A program made the translations under genes and the position numbers. This document shows, in pieces, positions 7,326 to 14,994 of a stretch of DNA of 64,000 nt. The stretch comes from an uncultured Lachnospiraceae bacterium (lineage in GTDB: Bacteria > Bacillota > Clostridia > Lachnospirales > Lachnospiraceae), in assembly GCA_910579285.1 (NCBI GenBank), contig CAJTTT010000003.1, positions 1 to 64,000 on the forward strand. The letters are read 5' to 3'. Under the pieces are notes generated by a model. It did not search any database and had not been told where the DNA came from. It saw nothing but the letters and a program-made list of their open reading frames with translations. Each line of letters opens with the position of its first letter. Positions within the stretch are counted from its first letter, which is position 1.

Positions 7326-8213
7326 ATGGGATTTCAAAAATTTGTAGAGAACATTGTGGATTTATTACAGGAAAGAATGGGAGACGCCTATGAAATCAAG
7401 GTGCTGCGCGTAACGAAAAATAATGATGTGGAGCAGACGGGCATTGCCATAACCAGACAGGAGGACAGCATCTTTCCGACCATTTATCTGGAGGGGCTTT
7501 ATCAGGAGTTTCTGAAAGGGGAGCTGCTTGGCGTACTGGTAGAGCGGATCATCAACTGCCATGAGGAACAGTCTATGGCGTTAGATCTGGACATGGATTT
7601 TTTTCGTGATTACAGCAGGGTGAAGGATCGGATCTACTACAAATTGGTCAGTTTTGAAAAAAATAAGAAATTTTTAAAGGATGCACCCCATCTGAGATGG
7701 CATGATCTGGCGATTGTATTTTACTATATGCTGGAGGATGATGTGGTGGAGGGCGGTTCTATTACGGTCAAAAGGCAGCATATGCTGATGTGGAAACAGA
7801 ATGCGGAATCCCTTTATCGGACAGCCAGGCGCAATACGAGGCAGGGCATGCCGGAACTCCTTGTTTCCATGCGGGAGCTGATTGCGGAGATGACAGGCGT
7901 CGCCGTGCGGGAGGATGATGCGATGCCGATGTATGTGCTGACAAACGCAGAAAAGCGTTTCGGCGCTTCGGTTATGCTGTATTCCGAAAAGATCGGACGG
8001 CTGGCGGAGCAGTTTGGCTGCGATCTCCTGATTCTGCCAAGCTCCATCCACGAAGTGCTGCTGATCCCTGATGACCATGCCAGAGAATATGCCGTTTACA
8101 GGCAGATGGTGGAGGAGGTGAACCGAACCCAGGTGGACCCGGAAGAAGTGCTTTCTTACGGCCTTTACCGCTACTGCCGAAAAAAATCGGAAATCGAGGA
8201 AATTATTTCTTAG
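7326..8213 (+). CDS. DUF5688 family protein
   Basis: A 295-residue protein of a Lachnospiraceae-rich family without known function. It begins MGFQKFVENIVDLLQERMGDAYEIKVLRVTKNNDVEQTGIAI and contains the family-like EGLYQEF, YKLVSFEKNKKFL and HLRWHDLAIVFYYML segments, ending in a charged helix. No signal peptide, membrane segment or catalytic motif is visible, so it is probably cytoplasmic. The ATG at 7326 has AAGAGG upstream and fits better than the in-frame ATG ten codons earlier. It stands alone between the repeat cluster and tRNA-Arg. Confidence 0.75.
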   Translation: MGFQKFVENIVDLLQERMGDAYEIKVLRVTKNNDVEQTGIAITRQEDSIFPTIYLEGLYQEFLKGELLGVLVERIINCHEEQSMALDLDMDFFRDYSRVKDRIYYKLVSFEKNKKFLKDAPHLRWHDLAIVFYYMLEDDVVEGGSITVKRQHMLMWKQNAESLYRTARRNTRQGMPELLVSMRELIAEMTGVAVREDDAMPMYVLTNAEKRFGASVMLYSEKIGRLAEQFGCDLLILPSSIHEVLLIPDDHAREYAVYRQMVEEVNRTQVDPEEVLSYGLYRYCRKKSEIEEIIS

Positions 8214-8223
8214 GCGCGATTAC

Positions 8224-8252
8224 TTGACAAGTGTGCCCGCTTGAGGTATGAT
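8224..8252 (+). promoter_or_regulatory. SigA promoter for tRNA-Arg
   Basis: TTGACA, 17 bases, TATGAT, about 67 bases before the mature tRNA 5' end. Confidence 0.75.
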
Positions 8253-8318
8253 ACAAAAGATGTAACAAATTTGTAACAATTGTTTGCGGATTGTGCGGAG
8301 TATGTTACATCGAGGCGG

Positions 8319-8390
8319 GCACCCGTAGTCTAATGGATAAAACGTAGGCCTCCGACGCCTTTGATGCAGGTTCGAGTCCTGTCGGGTGCA
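8319..8390 (+). tRNA. tRNA-Arg (anticodon CCG)
   Basis: Acceptor GCACCCG pairs with CGGGTGC. There is a D-arm with GTCTAATGGATA, and the anticodon stem closes on the loop CTCCGAC with anticodon CCG (reads CGG). GGTTCGAGTCC forms the T loop. The discriminator is A and CCA is not encoded. The first base pair of the anticodon stem is T-T. Confidence 0.92.
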
Positions 8391-8400
8391 TAGGATCATT

Positions 8401-8436
8401 ATTTCCGGGACGATACACTGATATTGTCCCGGAAAT
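8401..8436 (+). terminator. Hairpin after tRNA-Arg
   Basis: A 15-base-pair stem (ATTTCCGGGAC...GTCCCGGAAAT) with a 6-base loop, 10 bases past the tRNA. The following T-tract is weak, so termination or 3' processing are both possible. Confidence 0.6.
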
Positions 8437-8466
8437 TCTGAGGCTCAACAGAAGGTCTATGGTCTC

Positions 8467-8552
8467 AGCGGGCTCTTGGGAGCCACATTAAACTGTGCCA
8501 GTTCCGTTCCGGGTTGACGAGGGGGACTACGGTTCCGGGTCGGCGGATGGAG
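8467..8552 (+). ncRNA. Possible glmS-ribozyme-like leader (speculative)
   Basis: The leader of the next gene contains, in order, AGCG followed by a GGCTC/GAGCC hairpin, then GTTGACGAGG (8513-8522), then CGGCGGATG (8541-8549). The last two strings are invariant pieces of the glmS ribozyme core as recalled, and their spacing (18 bases) is close to that in Bacillus examples (about 19). The 3' P3/P4 domain is not recognisable and the downstream gene is not glmS. It may be a degenerate or minimal relative, or chance. Confidence 0.25.
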
Positions 8553-8559
8553 GAGTTAC

Positions 8560-9852
8560 ATGAATACGACAAACAATACAATATGGGAGGGTCTGAAAGT
8601 TAAGCTTGACGCGTTCAAAAACTGGCTGATACGATACTCCAAAATTGTTCTTCCTGTTATTCTGGTGGCCTGCGTTGCACTGACGATTGTGATAGCGATT
8701 CAGGCGAACAAGCGGAAAGTGGAGCAGGAGGAAACAGTAGTTGCGTCAGAGGAAAATGAAGACGAGGACGGGGCGATGGCTGCCGTGCCGGAAGTGCCGT
8801 TAGAAAAAGATGCGGTTCCGGGAATCAATGAGTTGTTTGACACCTACTATAAGGCGATGGTGGACGGCGACACAGAGACGATGGAAGAGCTGGTCTATTA
8901 TATGGACGCCACGGAGATCCTGCGGGCGGCAGAGACAAGCAAATATATTGATTCTTATCCGCCTCTGGAGGTTTACACCAAGGCAGGGCCGAAGGAAGGC
9001 ACCTATATTGCCTATGTCTACGCTGAGCTAAAGTTCCATGATTATGATAAACCGATTCCCGGCATGCGGACATATTATGTGTGTACCAACGAGGACGGTG
9101 AACTCTATATCAATGAGGACGGCGAGGAAAGCGACAGCGAGCTGCATTACATGCGTGAAATCCAGCTGCAGGGTGATGTAATCGACTTGAACAATAAGGC
9201 TGCCGCCGCTTACAACGATATGATCGTGGAAGATCAGTCGCTGGCGGATTTCCTTTTGGAGCTGCGCACAGAGATCGAGAAAAACGTAGGAGAGGCTCTC
9301 GCGCGTGCGGAGCAGAGCGAGGAGCCGGAAGAAGTGACAGACGAAGAGACCCCGGAGGAGCAGGAGAATGAAGCGCCGGCCGAGGTAGTGACCAAGGTAA
9401 AGACGATAGATGTAGTTAATATAAGGACTTCTGACAGCGAGACGGCGGATAAGCTCGGTAAGGCGGCTGTGGGAGACGAATTTGAACTTCTCGAAGAGAA
9501 GGGCAATGGCTGGAGTAAGATCAAGTACGAGGATGGAGAGGCTTTTATCAAGAGCGATTATCTGGAGCCTTCCGAAACCGTGGCGGCGTCTGACGCGGAA
9601 CAGACCGATGACAATGAGGAAGAGGAAGCGCAGGAACAGGCGGATAACAGTGAAGATTCCACTCCTGCAAGCGGAAAGGTGAGGGTGAAAGAAACCGTCA
9701 GAATCCGCAGCGGAGCAAGCGAGAATTCCGAGAAGATAGCGACTGCTTACATGGGAGAGACCTTTGATGTGATTATGAAACAGGCTGACGGCTGGACAAA
9801 GATTAAGTACAACGGAAAAACTGCTTATGTCAAGTCAGAGTTTGTGGAGTAA
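8560..9852 (+). CDS. Membrane-anchored protein with two SH3 domains
   Basis: A 430-residue predicted extracytoplasmic protein. A short cytoplasmic N-terminus and one membrane helix (about 29-50) are followed by an alpha/beta domain (about 85-250) starting GINELFDTYYKAMVDGDTETMEELVYYM, which resembles nuclear-transport-factor-2-like folds. An acidic linker leads to two bacterial SH3 domains (VKTIDVVNIRTSDSETADKLG..., and VRVKETVRIRSGASENSEKIA...) separated by another Asp/Glu-rich linker. SH3 domains of this type usually bind the cell wall. GGAGGAG lies 5 bases upstream of the ATG. It is followed by a strong terminator. The molecular role is unknown. Confidence 0.8.
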   Translation: MNTTNNTIWEGLKVKLDAFKNWLIRYSKIVLPVILVACVALTIVIAIQANKRKVEQEETVVASEENEDEDGAMAAVPEVPLEKDAVPGINELFDTYYKAMVDGDTETMEELVYYMDATEILRAAETSKYIDSYPPLEVYTKAGPKEGTYIAYVYAELKFHDYDKPIPGMRTYYVCTNEDGELYINEDGEESDSELHYMREIQLQGDVIDLNNKAAAAYNDMIVEDQSLADFLLELRTEIEKNVGEALARAEQSEEPEEVTDEETPEEQENEAPAEVVTKVKTIDVVNIRTSDSETADKLGKAAVGDEFELLEEKGNGWSKIKYEDGEAFIKSDYLEPSETVAASDAEQTDDNEEEEAQEQADNSEDSTPASGKVRVKETVRIRSGASENSEKIATAYMGETFDVIMKQADGWTKIKYNGKTAYVKSEFVE

Positions 9853-9887
9853 AAACGGATTAAAACCGAATAAAATGGAAAGACTGG

Positions 9888-9921
9888 ACAGATGAGGGTG
9901 CAATGCTCTCATCTGTTTTTT
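9888..9921 (+). terminator. Rho-independent terminator
   Basis: ACAGATGAG / CTCATCTGT stem with an 11-base loop and six T residues. Confidence 0.9.
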
Positions 9922-9955
9922 GCGCGGATAAGCAGAGAAGGAAGGAGGGATTTCC

Positions 9956-10387
9956 ATGAGACATGACGACGAAATGGTTTTGAAGGAAATACAGAAAAAC
10001 ACGCAGATGGGAATGACGGCCATTGATACCATTCTGGACAAGATCGGAAATGATGATTTTTCCATAACACTGTCCAGACAGTCCCTGCATTATGCAGATA
10101 TTCACAACCGGGCGCTGGACCAGATTCTGCAGCAGGAGGGGGAAGCGTACCGTGGCAGCCAGATCGGGGAAATGATGCTGAAAGGAAGCATACATGCGAA
10201 TACGGCGTTCAATATCAGCACGGAGCATCTGGCGGAGATGATGATTCAGGGAAGCAACAGGGGGATCACCAGCATGTGGAAGAGCTTGAAACACAATGGG
10301 CTTGCCGCAGACGAAACGGTGGAACTGGCGAAAGAGCTGATGGATTTTGAGGAGAAAAGCATCGAACGGTTGAAGGAATATCTTTGA
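9956..10387 (+). CDS. Small helical protein of unknown function
   Basis: A 143-residue protein, almost entirely helix-forming, beginning MRHDDEMVLKEIQKNTQMGMTAIDTILDKI and ending with ELMDFEEKSIERLKEYL. The pattern suggests a four-helix bundle, similar in feel to ferritin-like or DUF2383-like proteins, but the metal-binding ExxH pairs are not convincing, so no function is assigned. It has no signal or membrane segment. AGGAGGG lies upstream of the ATG. It stands alone before the gdhA promoter region. Confidence 0.6.
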   Translation: MRHDDEMVLKEIQKNTQMGMTAIDTILDKIGNDDFSITLSRQSLHYADIHNRALDQILQQEGEAYRGSQIGEMMLKGSIHANTAFNISTEHLAEMMIQGSNRGITSMWKSLKHNGLAADETVELAKELMDFEEKSIERLKEYL

Positions 10388-10493
10388 GCGGTTGATGTAA
10401 AATACAAGTTTGTATACAAGTATTTTGGTATTATTGTACAATATATGAGGGAAACGGAGCCGAAATTTTTACACTTTAATTCGTTAAACTGTC

Positions 10494-10522
10494 TTGTGGA
10501 TTACCATACGACATACTATAAT
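10494..10522 (+). promoter_or_regulatory. Promoter for gdhA
   Basis: TTGTGG, 17 bases, TATAAT, 44 bases before the start codon. ATTACC overlaps the spacer and is matched by GGTAAT just downstream, a possible operator pair. Another dyad (AATAC...GTATT) lies near 10401-10425. Confidence 0.65.
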
Positions 10523-10565
10523 GGTACTTGGTAATGTATACAAGGAAGAAGGAGGACATAAGGCG

Positions 10566-11912
10566 ATGTCATATGTTGATGAGGTTTACGAGTTAGTTGT
10601 AGCGAAGAATCCTGCTCAGCCCGAGTTTCATCAGGCAGTGAAGGAAGTATTGGAGTCCCTGCGTGTTGTGATCGAGGCGGATGAGGATGCATACAGAAAG
10701 GATGCGCTTTTGGAGCGTCTGACTGTCCCGGAGAGAATCGTGCAGTTCCGCGTTCCCTGGGTGGATGACAAGGGACAGGTGCAGGTGAACAACGGGTTCC
10801 GCGTGCAGTTTAACAGTGCGATTGGTCCTTACAAGGGAGGTTTGCGTTTCCATCCTTCCGTAAATCTGGGTATCATCAAATTCCTGGGCTTTGAGCAGAT
10901 TTTCAAAAATTCCCTGACAGGCCTGCCTATCGGCGGCGGCAAGGGCGGTTGTGATTTTGACCCTAAGGGAAAATCCGACAGGGAAGTGATGGCGTTCTGC
11001 CAGAGCTTTATGACAGAGCTTTGTAAACATATCGGCGCGGATACCGATGTGCCTGCCGGAGATATCGGCGTCGGCGGCCGTGAAATCGGTTTTATGTTCG
11101 GACAGTATAAGAGAATCCGCAACCTGTATGAGGGCGTGCTGACCGGTAAGGGCCTTACCTACGGCGGCTCCCTTGCAAGAACAGAGGCTACTGGCTATGG
11201 TCTGTTATATCTGACAGAGGAAATGCTGAAATGTAACGGGAAGGATATCAAGGGCAAGACAATTGCAGTATCCGGCGCAGGAAACGTTGCGATTTATGCA
11301 ATCCAGAAGGCTATCCAGCTGGGCGGCAAGCCTGTGACCTGTTCTGATTCCACGGGATGGATTTATGATCCCAACGGCATTGACGTGGCGACTCTGCAGG
11401 AGGTAAAGGAAGTGAAACGTGCCCGCCTGACAGAGTACGCGGCTATGCGTCCGGGTGCTGAGTACCATGAGAAGAAAAATGGAGAACACGGTGTATGGAG
11501 CGTGAAGTGTGACATTGCACTTCCCTGCGCAACCCAGAACGAGCTGGATCTGGAGGATGCTAAGATGCTTGTGGCAAACGGCTGCTTTGCGGTAGCGGAG
11601 GGTGCAAACATGCCCACTACGATGGAGGCGACAGAGTATCTGCAGAAGAACGGCGTGCTGTTCTGCCCCGGCAAGGCATCAAACGCGGGCGGTGTGGCAA
11701 CTTCCGCGCTGGAGATGAGCCAGAACTCCGAGAGACTTTCCTGGACATTCGAGGAGGTAGATGCCAAGCTGCAGGGTATTATGGTAAATATCTTCCACAG
11801 TCTGGATGAGGCTTCCAAGAAGTACGGCAAGGAAGGCGACTATGTGGCAGGTGCGAATATCGCGGGCTTCTTAAAGGTAGCTGAGGCGATGAAGGCACAG
11901 GGGGTTGTGTAA
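10566..11912 (+). CDS. gdhA: NADP-specific glutamate dehydrogenase
   Basis: Reversible amination of 2-oxoglutarate to glutamate, linking carbon and ammonium metabolism. The 448-residue length and motifs fit the hexameric small-subunit enzymes: GGLRFHPSVNLGIIKFLGFEQ, the catalytic Lys in GGGKGGCDFDPKGKSD, PAGDIGVGGREIG, and the nucleotide loop VSGAGNVAIYA. It starts at the ATG at 10566 after GGAGG; an upstream in-frame start is less likely. It is transcribed alone from a good promoter and ends in a near-perfect terminator. High expression is likely in such anaerobes. Confidence 0.97.
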   Translation: MSYVDEVYELVVAKNPAQPEFHQAVKEVLESLRVVIEADEDAYRKDALLERLTVPERIVQFRVPWVDDKGQVQVNNGFRVQFNSAIGPYKGGLRFHPSVNLGIIKFLGFEQIFKNSLTGLPIGGGKGGCDFDPKGKSDREVMAFCQSFMTELCKHIGADTDVPAGDIGVGGREIGFMFGQYKRIRNLYEGVLTGKGLTYGGSLARTEATGYGLLYLTEEMLKCNGKDIKGKTIAVSGAGNVAIYAIQKAIQLGGKPVTCSDSTGWIYDPNGIDVATLQEVKEVKRARLTEYAAMRPGAEYHEKKNGEHGVWSVKCDIALPCATQNELDLEDAKMLVANGCFAVAEGANMPTTMEATEYLQKNGVLFCPGKASNAGGVATSALEMSQNSERLSWTFEEVDAKLQGIMVNIFHSLDEASKKYGKEGDYVAGANIAGFLKVAEAMKAQGVV

Positions 11913-11933
11913 GGCATATTTATTAAAAATTAG

Positions 11934-11976
11934 AAATCCCATATACAGGAGAAGGTGCTTGTATATGGGATTTTTT
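11934..11976 (+). terminator. Rho-independent terminator after gdhA
   Basis: A 14-base perfect stem (AAATCCCATATACA / TGTATATGGGATTT) running into six T residues. Confidence 0.95.
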
Positions 11977-11996
11977 AATCCATAAAATAGATTTGA

Positions 11997-12323
11997 TTCA
12001 ATACGCTGGCAGGAGCTTTGTGGATTTTAAAGACGCCGAAGGAACTGCAGGGTAGAGTATACGCGGCAAGAAGTATGGTGGCTAAATGTATTATACCGTT
12101 TTCCTATTTGTTGGCCGGCCCGATGGCAGATAGCTGGATTCCAGCGGTTTTGCAGAGATACCCTGATGTCAGTAACGTGATGCAGACAGTTTTCCATGAA
12201 GGAAACCTGAATTTTAGATTGATCTACATAATGGCTGGAATGCTGGCCGTTATTTTTGCATTGTTGTTCTTTTCGCAAAAGGAGCTGCGCCGGCTGGATG
12301 GAGATGGAAGCGATTGGCGGTAG
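11997..12323 (+). pseudogene. 3' remnant of an MFS efflux transporter
   Basis: The frame encodes only the last two membrane helices of a major facilitator transporter: TPKELQGRVYAARSMVAKCIIPFSYLLAGPMAD, typical of the drug/macrolide-efflux branch, a loop, then a final helix (LIYIMAGMLAVIFALLFF). An in-frame TGA lies immediately upstream, there is no ribosome site, and the N-terminal ten helices are absent. It is therefore a decayed remnant. It lies directly against the toxin-antitoxin-like locus, so the region between gdhA and 12.7 kb looks like an insertion and decay hotspot. Confidence 0.8.
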
Positions 12324-12378
12324 GATAAGGGAGGTAGTTCGGAGCGGTTGGATTTCGAGGGATCAGCGGTTATAGTGT

Positions 12379-12408
12379 TTGACAGATTTATCCGTACTGG
12401 TTTATAAT
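12379..12408 (+). promoter_or_regulatory. Promoter of the putative antitoxin RNA
   Basis: TTGACA at 12379, 18 bases, TATAAT at 12403. No open reading frame with a ribosome site follows before the terminator, which argues for a non-coding transcript. Confidence 0.75.
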
Positions 12409-12414
12409 ATGCTT

Positions 12415-12531
12415 AACAAGGGAGCCGGAAGGTGAGTGCTGTTCACCCGACCCGGCGAAAATCTAAGTTAGGCTGTAAGAATAGCCGTTCCTAAACTTTT
12501 GACGAGAGCAGGACGGCTATTTCTTATTTTT
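12415..12531 (+). ncRNA. Putative type I antitoxin RNA
   Basis: Predicted transcript of about 115 bases. A 5' hairpin (GCCGG..CCGGC outer stem, GGTGA..TCACC inner stem, 12424-12456) is followed by a terminator (AATAGCCGT-CCT / AGGACGGCTATT, then TTCTTATTTTT) ending near 12531. The last 50 bases or so are complementary to the 3' end of the convergent toxin mRNA, including its last codons and stop. This arrangement is typical of type I systems such as par/Fst, TxpA-RatA and BsrG-SR4. Its 5' sequence resembles the 5' leader of the toxin mRNA. Confidence 0.6.
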
Positions 12532-12600
12532 CAGATTCAGAATTGCTACGATTAGCAAAGCTACGCTCGTAATTAGACTCAATTCCTCATATGTACTCAT
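12517..12600 (-). CDS. Small hydrophobic type I toxin (holin-like toxin family)
   Basis: A 27-residue peptide starting MSTYEELSLITSVALL, with one membrane-spanning hydrophobic segment and a basic tail (LKNKK). It matches the short putative holin-like toxins of Bacillota (MSTYE... start). The ribosome site AGGAGGTGATTATT directly before the ATG is a near-complete anti-16S match. A leader of about 60 bases, GC-rich and structured, precedes it. The promoter is weaker: a TATAGT -10 is seen at 12670-12675 but no clear -35. The stop codon lies inside the terminator stem of the opposite RNA. Such peptides usually depolarise the membrane when expressed. Toxicity here is inferred from family and layout only. 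Confidence 0.75.
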   Translation of the reverse strand: MSTYEELSLITSVALLIVAILNLKNKK

Positions 12601-12675
12601 AATAATCACCTCCTCCGAAAGGTACTCGGATCGGGTGAGAGCATGTCCCCCGGCTCCCCGGTTAAATATACTATA

Positions 12676-12703
12676 TTGTCAAATACTTTGTTGCCTATAT
12701 AAT
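12676..12703 (+). promoter_or_regulatory. Promoter for the gene at 12751
   Basis: TTGTCA, 16 bases, TATAAT, back to back with the toxin mRNA promoter region. Confidence 0.6.
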
Positions 12704-12750
12704 AGCATATTTTTGGACGGAATAAAATAGAATTTTGGAGGATAAACAAC

Positions 12751-13224
12751 ATGTGTGGACATTTAGGGTTTTCCTATGTAGGACTCATATTTATGCTGAT
12801 GCTGATCATCCCGAATCTGATCTGGATGAAAAAGCATCCGCACGGTTACTCGGCGGAAAAGGAAAACAGATTTTTAGCGTTATTGGAACGGGTGGGAGAG
12901 GCGTTGACGACCTGCTGTGCCCTGATCTTTTCAGACTTCAATTTGCGGCAATGGTCGAATTGGTCATGGTGGCTTGTGGCGGCGTCTGCCTTAATGGTCA
13001 TGTATGAAATCTGGTGGATCAGGTACTTTAAGAGTGAGCGCAGACTTACCGACTTTTACAGCAGCCTATTAGGGATTCCCGTGGCAGGCGCCACCCTGCC
13101 GGTACTTGCCTTTTTTCTGCTTGGCGTTTACGGAAAAGTAGTGTGGATGCTGGTGGCAAGTATTATTTTGGGCATAGGGCATATCGGTATTCATCTGCAG
13201 CATCGCAGGGAGAATCCTGCTTAA
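12751..13224 (+). CDS. Four-helix membrane protein of unknown function
   Basis: A 157-residue integral membrane protein with about four hydrophobic segments (residues 6-24, 65-85, 106-124, 128-147) and a conserved-looking NLIWMKKHPHGY motif after the first. This resembles small Bacillota membrane proteins often found near resistance or stress genes, but no function can be assigned. GGAGG lies 10 bases before the ATG. Its stop overlaps tail-to-tail by a few bases with the exonuclease gene on the other strand, with no room for a terminator between them. Confidence 0.7.
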   Translation: MCGHLGFSYVGLIFMLMLIIPNLIWMKKHPHGYSAEKENRFLALLERVGEALTTCCALIFSDFNLRQWSNWSWWLVAASALMVMYEIWWIRYFKSERRLTDFYSSLLGIPVAGATLPVLAFFLLGVYGKVVWMLVASIILGIGHIGIHLQHRRENPA

Positions 13225-14018
13225 ACGTCATCGGTCAGTGAACGGTACACTTGATCGCACATGTGGCAGTCAGAAAGGGCCCGATGCGCATGGGAGGTAT
13301 CAATGCCAAAGTAACTGCAGAGAGCCGTCTGTTTATAGCTGCCGAGATTTGGCAGTTTTTTCCGTGCAAGAGGCAAGGTGTCAATTACCCTATTTTTGAC
13401 AGGAGGAAGTCCAAGATTGGAGCAGGCTCTGTTGATAAAAAGAAGGTCAAAAGATTTTACATTATGTCCTACAAGCGTGTGATTTGCAATAAAAGAGAGA
13501 AACTTTGGCAGAACCACATCTATAGGGGAGGCATCCTGTAGGGTTTCGTTCGTTATGCTGGTCAGCGAAGTTATTTTCGCCGGAATCGGGTCAGCAATGT
13601 ATACATATTCTTGAAATTCAGAGGTTTGTTCGCCGTTGTGTTTGATGGCGGCAATTTCGATGATCTTGTCAGCGGTATAGCTGAGGCCGGTTGTTTCGAT
13701 GTCAAGGACAACGTAAGAAGACGGCAGTGTGTCCTTTTTTCGGACAGTCCGGGTCTCTTTTTTGCGTGGCGATGTGCCGCGTGTCTTCATTTCAAGAAGA
13801 CAGCTGGAGTGTATTTTGATCATGGTTCCTGCGGCGTTTATAACCAGTATGGACCAAGTTTCGAAAGTCTGGTCGTAGCCGACAATTTCGCAGGGAATGG
13901 GCACTGTGGAATTTGGAGCATAGTATTGAAAGGGCGGCAGACTGGTTTTTGTCGGGGATACTAACCCATATCTTTTTAAAAAGTCTAATTGTTCTGTTTC
14001 GCTGTGAAATTCGTTCAT
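13221..14018 (-). CDS. DnaQ-type 3'-5' exonuclease (DEDDh)
   Basis: Probable 3'-5' exonuclease of the PolC-epsilon family. The C-terminal half shows DEDDh motif I (VVLDIETTGLSYTADKIIEIAAI), motif II (HNVKSFDLLFI) and motif III (AHRALSDCHM), so all four acidic residues and the catalytic His are present. The N-terminal 100 residues lack known motifs and are rich in aromatic strands (LPPFQYYAPNSTVPIPCEIVGYDQ), and may be a DNA- or protein-binding module. The ATG at 14018 is preceded by AGAGG. Upstream in-frame ATGs would reach into poor sequence. It stands alone on the minus strand. Confidence 0.85.
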   Translation of the reverse strand: MNEFHSETEQLDFLKRYGLVSPTKTSLPPFQYYAPNSTVPIPCEIVGYDQTFETWSILVINAAGTMIKIHSSCLLEMKTRGTSPRKKETRTVRKKDTLPSSYVVLDIETTGLSYTADKIIEIAAIKHNGEQTSEFQEYVYIADPIPAKITSLTSITNETLQDASPIDVVLPKFLSFIANHTLVGHNVKSFDLLFINRACSNLGLPPVKNRVIDTLPLARKKLPNLGSYKQTALCSYFGIDTSHAHRALSDCHMCDQVYRSLTDDV

Positions 14019-14232
14019 AATTTTTCCTCTGGTGTATGCAAATGAAATATTAGGGATCGTGTCTATCATATTAAGACATTTACGGGGGAGAATCAATATA
14101 AATTGAAAAAGCGGGAAAAGATCTTTTTGCATCAGCCATTTCCTGCCCGGTTTGCAGTTGACCCTATATCATGCTTCTTTTTGGCAGTACCCGCATTCTA
14201 CGGCAGCGGCGCTGCATCTCACGGCACTTCCG

Positions 14233-14261
14233 TTGTCTCCCGAAAAGGAACGTGATATAAT
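14233..14261 (+). promoter_or_regulatory. Promoter for the AgrA-like regulator
   Basis: TTGTCT, 17 bases, TATAAT. The start point would be only about 15 bases before the ATG at 14283, leaving room for the AAGGAGGAGG ribosome site and little else. Confidence 0.65.
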
Positions 14262-14282
14262 ACCACTCTTAAGGAGGAGGCT

Positions 14283-14993
14283 ATGATTACGATTGCGGTC
14301 TGTGACGACGAAAAATATATAGCGGATCAAGTCAAACAAATGGCGGCCCATTTTTTCCGGGAAAAAAATATGGAGGCATTCATTGTCTGGTTTTCGTGTG
14401 GAGAAGAATTATTACAATACGACAAAAGCATCGACATTCTTTTTCTCGACATCCAGATGAAGGGCATGGATGGCATGGAGACGGCAAGGAAACTGCGCAG
14501 CCGGAATTTTAAGGGTTTTCTCATTTTTATAACGATTTTGAAAGAGATGGTCTTCCAGTCCTTTGAAGTGCAGGCGTATGATTATCTGTTGAAACCGATT
14601 GAGGAAAAGCAGTTTACAAGGACGATGGACCGGCTGCTTGTCTCCATGAAACAGGTCAGTGAGGACAAGCTTCTTGTGCAGAAAGGCTATGAGAGAAGCA
14701 TTATTTCCTTTGAGGACATTGTTTTTGCTGAAATTATAGACAGGAAGGTGTATCTGCATCTGACGTCTTCGGATGTGGTGGATTTTTATGATCGGATTGA
14801 AAATCTGGAGGCCAGGCTGGATGGCCGTTTTTTTCGATGTCATAGAAGCTATCTGATCAATCTGCAATATCTCAAAAGCTATAAAAACGGTGCGGCATAT
14901 ATGGAGAACGGGGAAGAAATCCCTGTTTCCCGGCTGCGCAGCAAAGAATTTTCAGGGATCATTTTACAGTATATGAAGGAATGGAGACTGTGA
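14283..14993 (+). CDS. LytTR-family response regulator (AgrA-like)
   Basis: A 236-residue two-component regulator. The receiver domain has the acidic pocket VCDDEK, the phospho-acceptor Asp in ILFLDIQMKGMDG, and the Lys in YLLKPIE. The C-terminal LytTR DNA-binding domain is recognised by FFRCHRSYLINLQYLKSYKNG and IPVSRLRSKEF. It is followed after one base by its GHKL sensor kinase. No agrB or agrD gene is visible beside it, so the signal is unknown. Confidence 0.92.
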   Translation: MITIAVCDDEKYIADQVKQMAAHFFREKNMEAFIVWFSCGEELLQYDKSIDILFLDIQMKGMDGMETARKLRSRNFKGFLIFITILKEMVFQSFEVQAYDYLLKPIEEKQFTRTMDRLLVSMKQVSEDKLLVQKGYERSIISFEDIVFAEIIDRKVYLHLTSSDVVDFYDRIENLEARLDGRFFRCHRSYLINLQYLKSYKNGAAYMENGEEIPVSRLRSKEFSGIILQYMKEWRL

Positions 14994-14994
14994 G

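Noticed and set aside
8319..8560. tRNA-Arg 3' end as an integration site for a mobile element
   Set aside because: No integrase and no repeated tRNA 3' segment downstream in the window.
14160..14232. Minus-strand peptide end MRCSAAAVECGYCQKEA next to the AgrA-like gene, considered as an AgrD-type autoinducer precursor
   Set aside because: No ribosome site, no amphipathic leader, no agrB, and the Cys pattern does not match known AgrD peptides.
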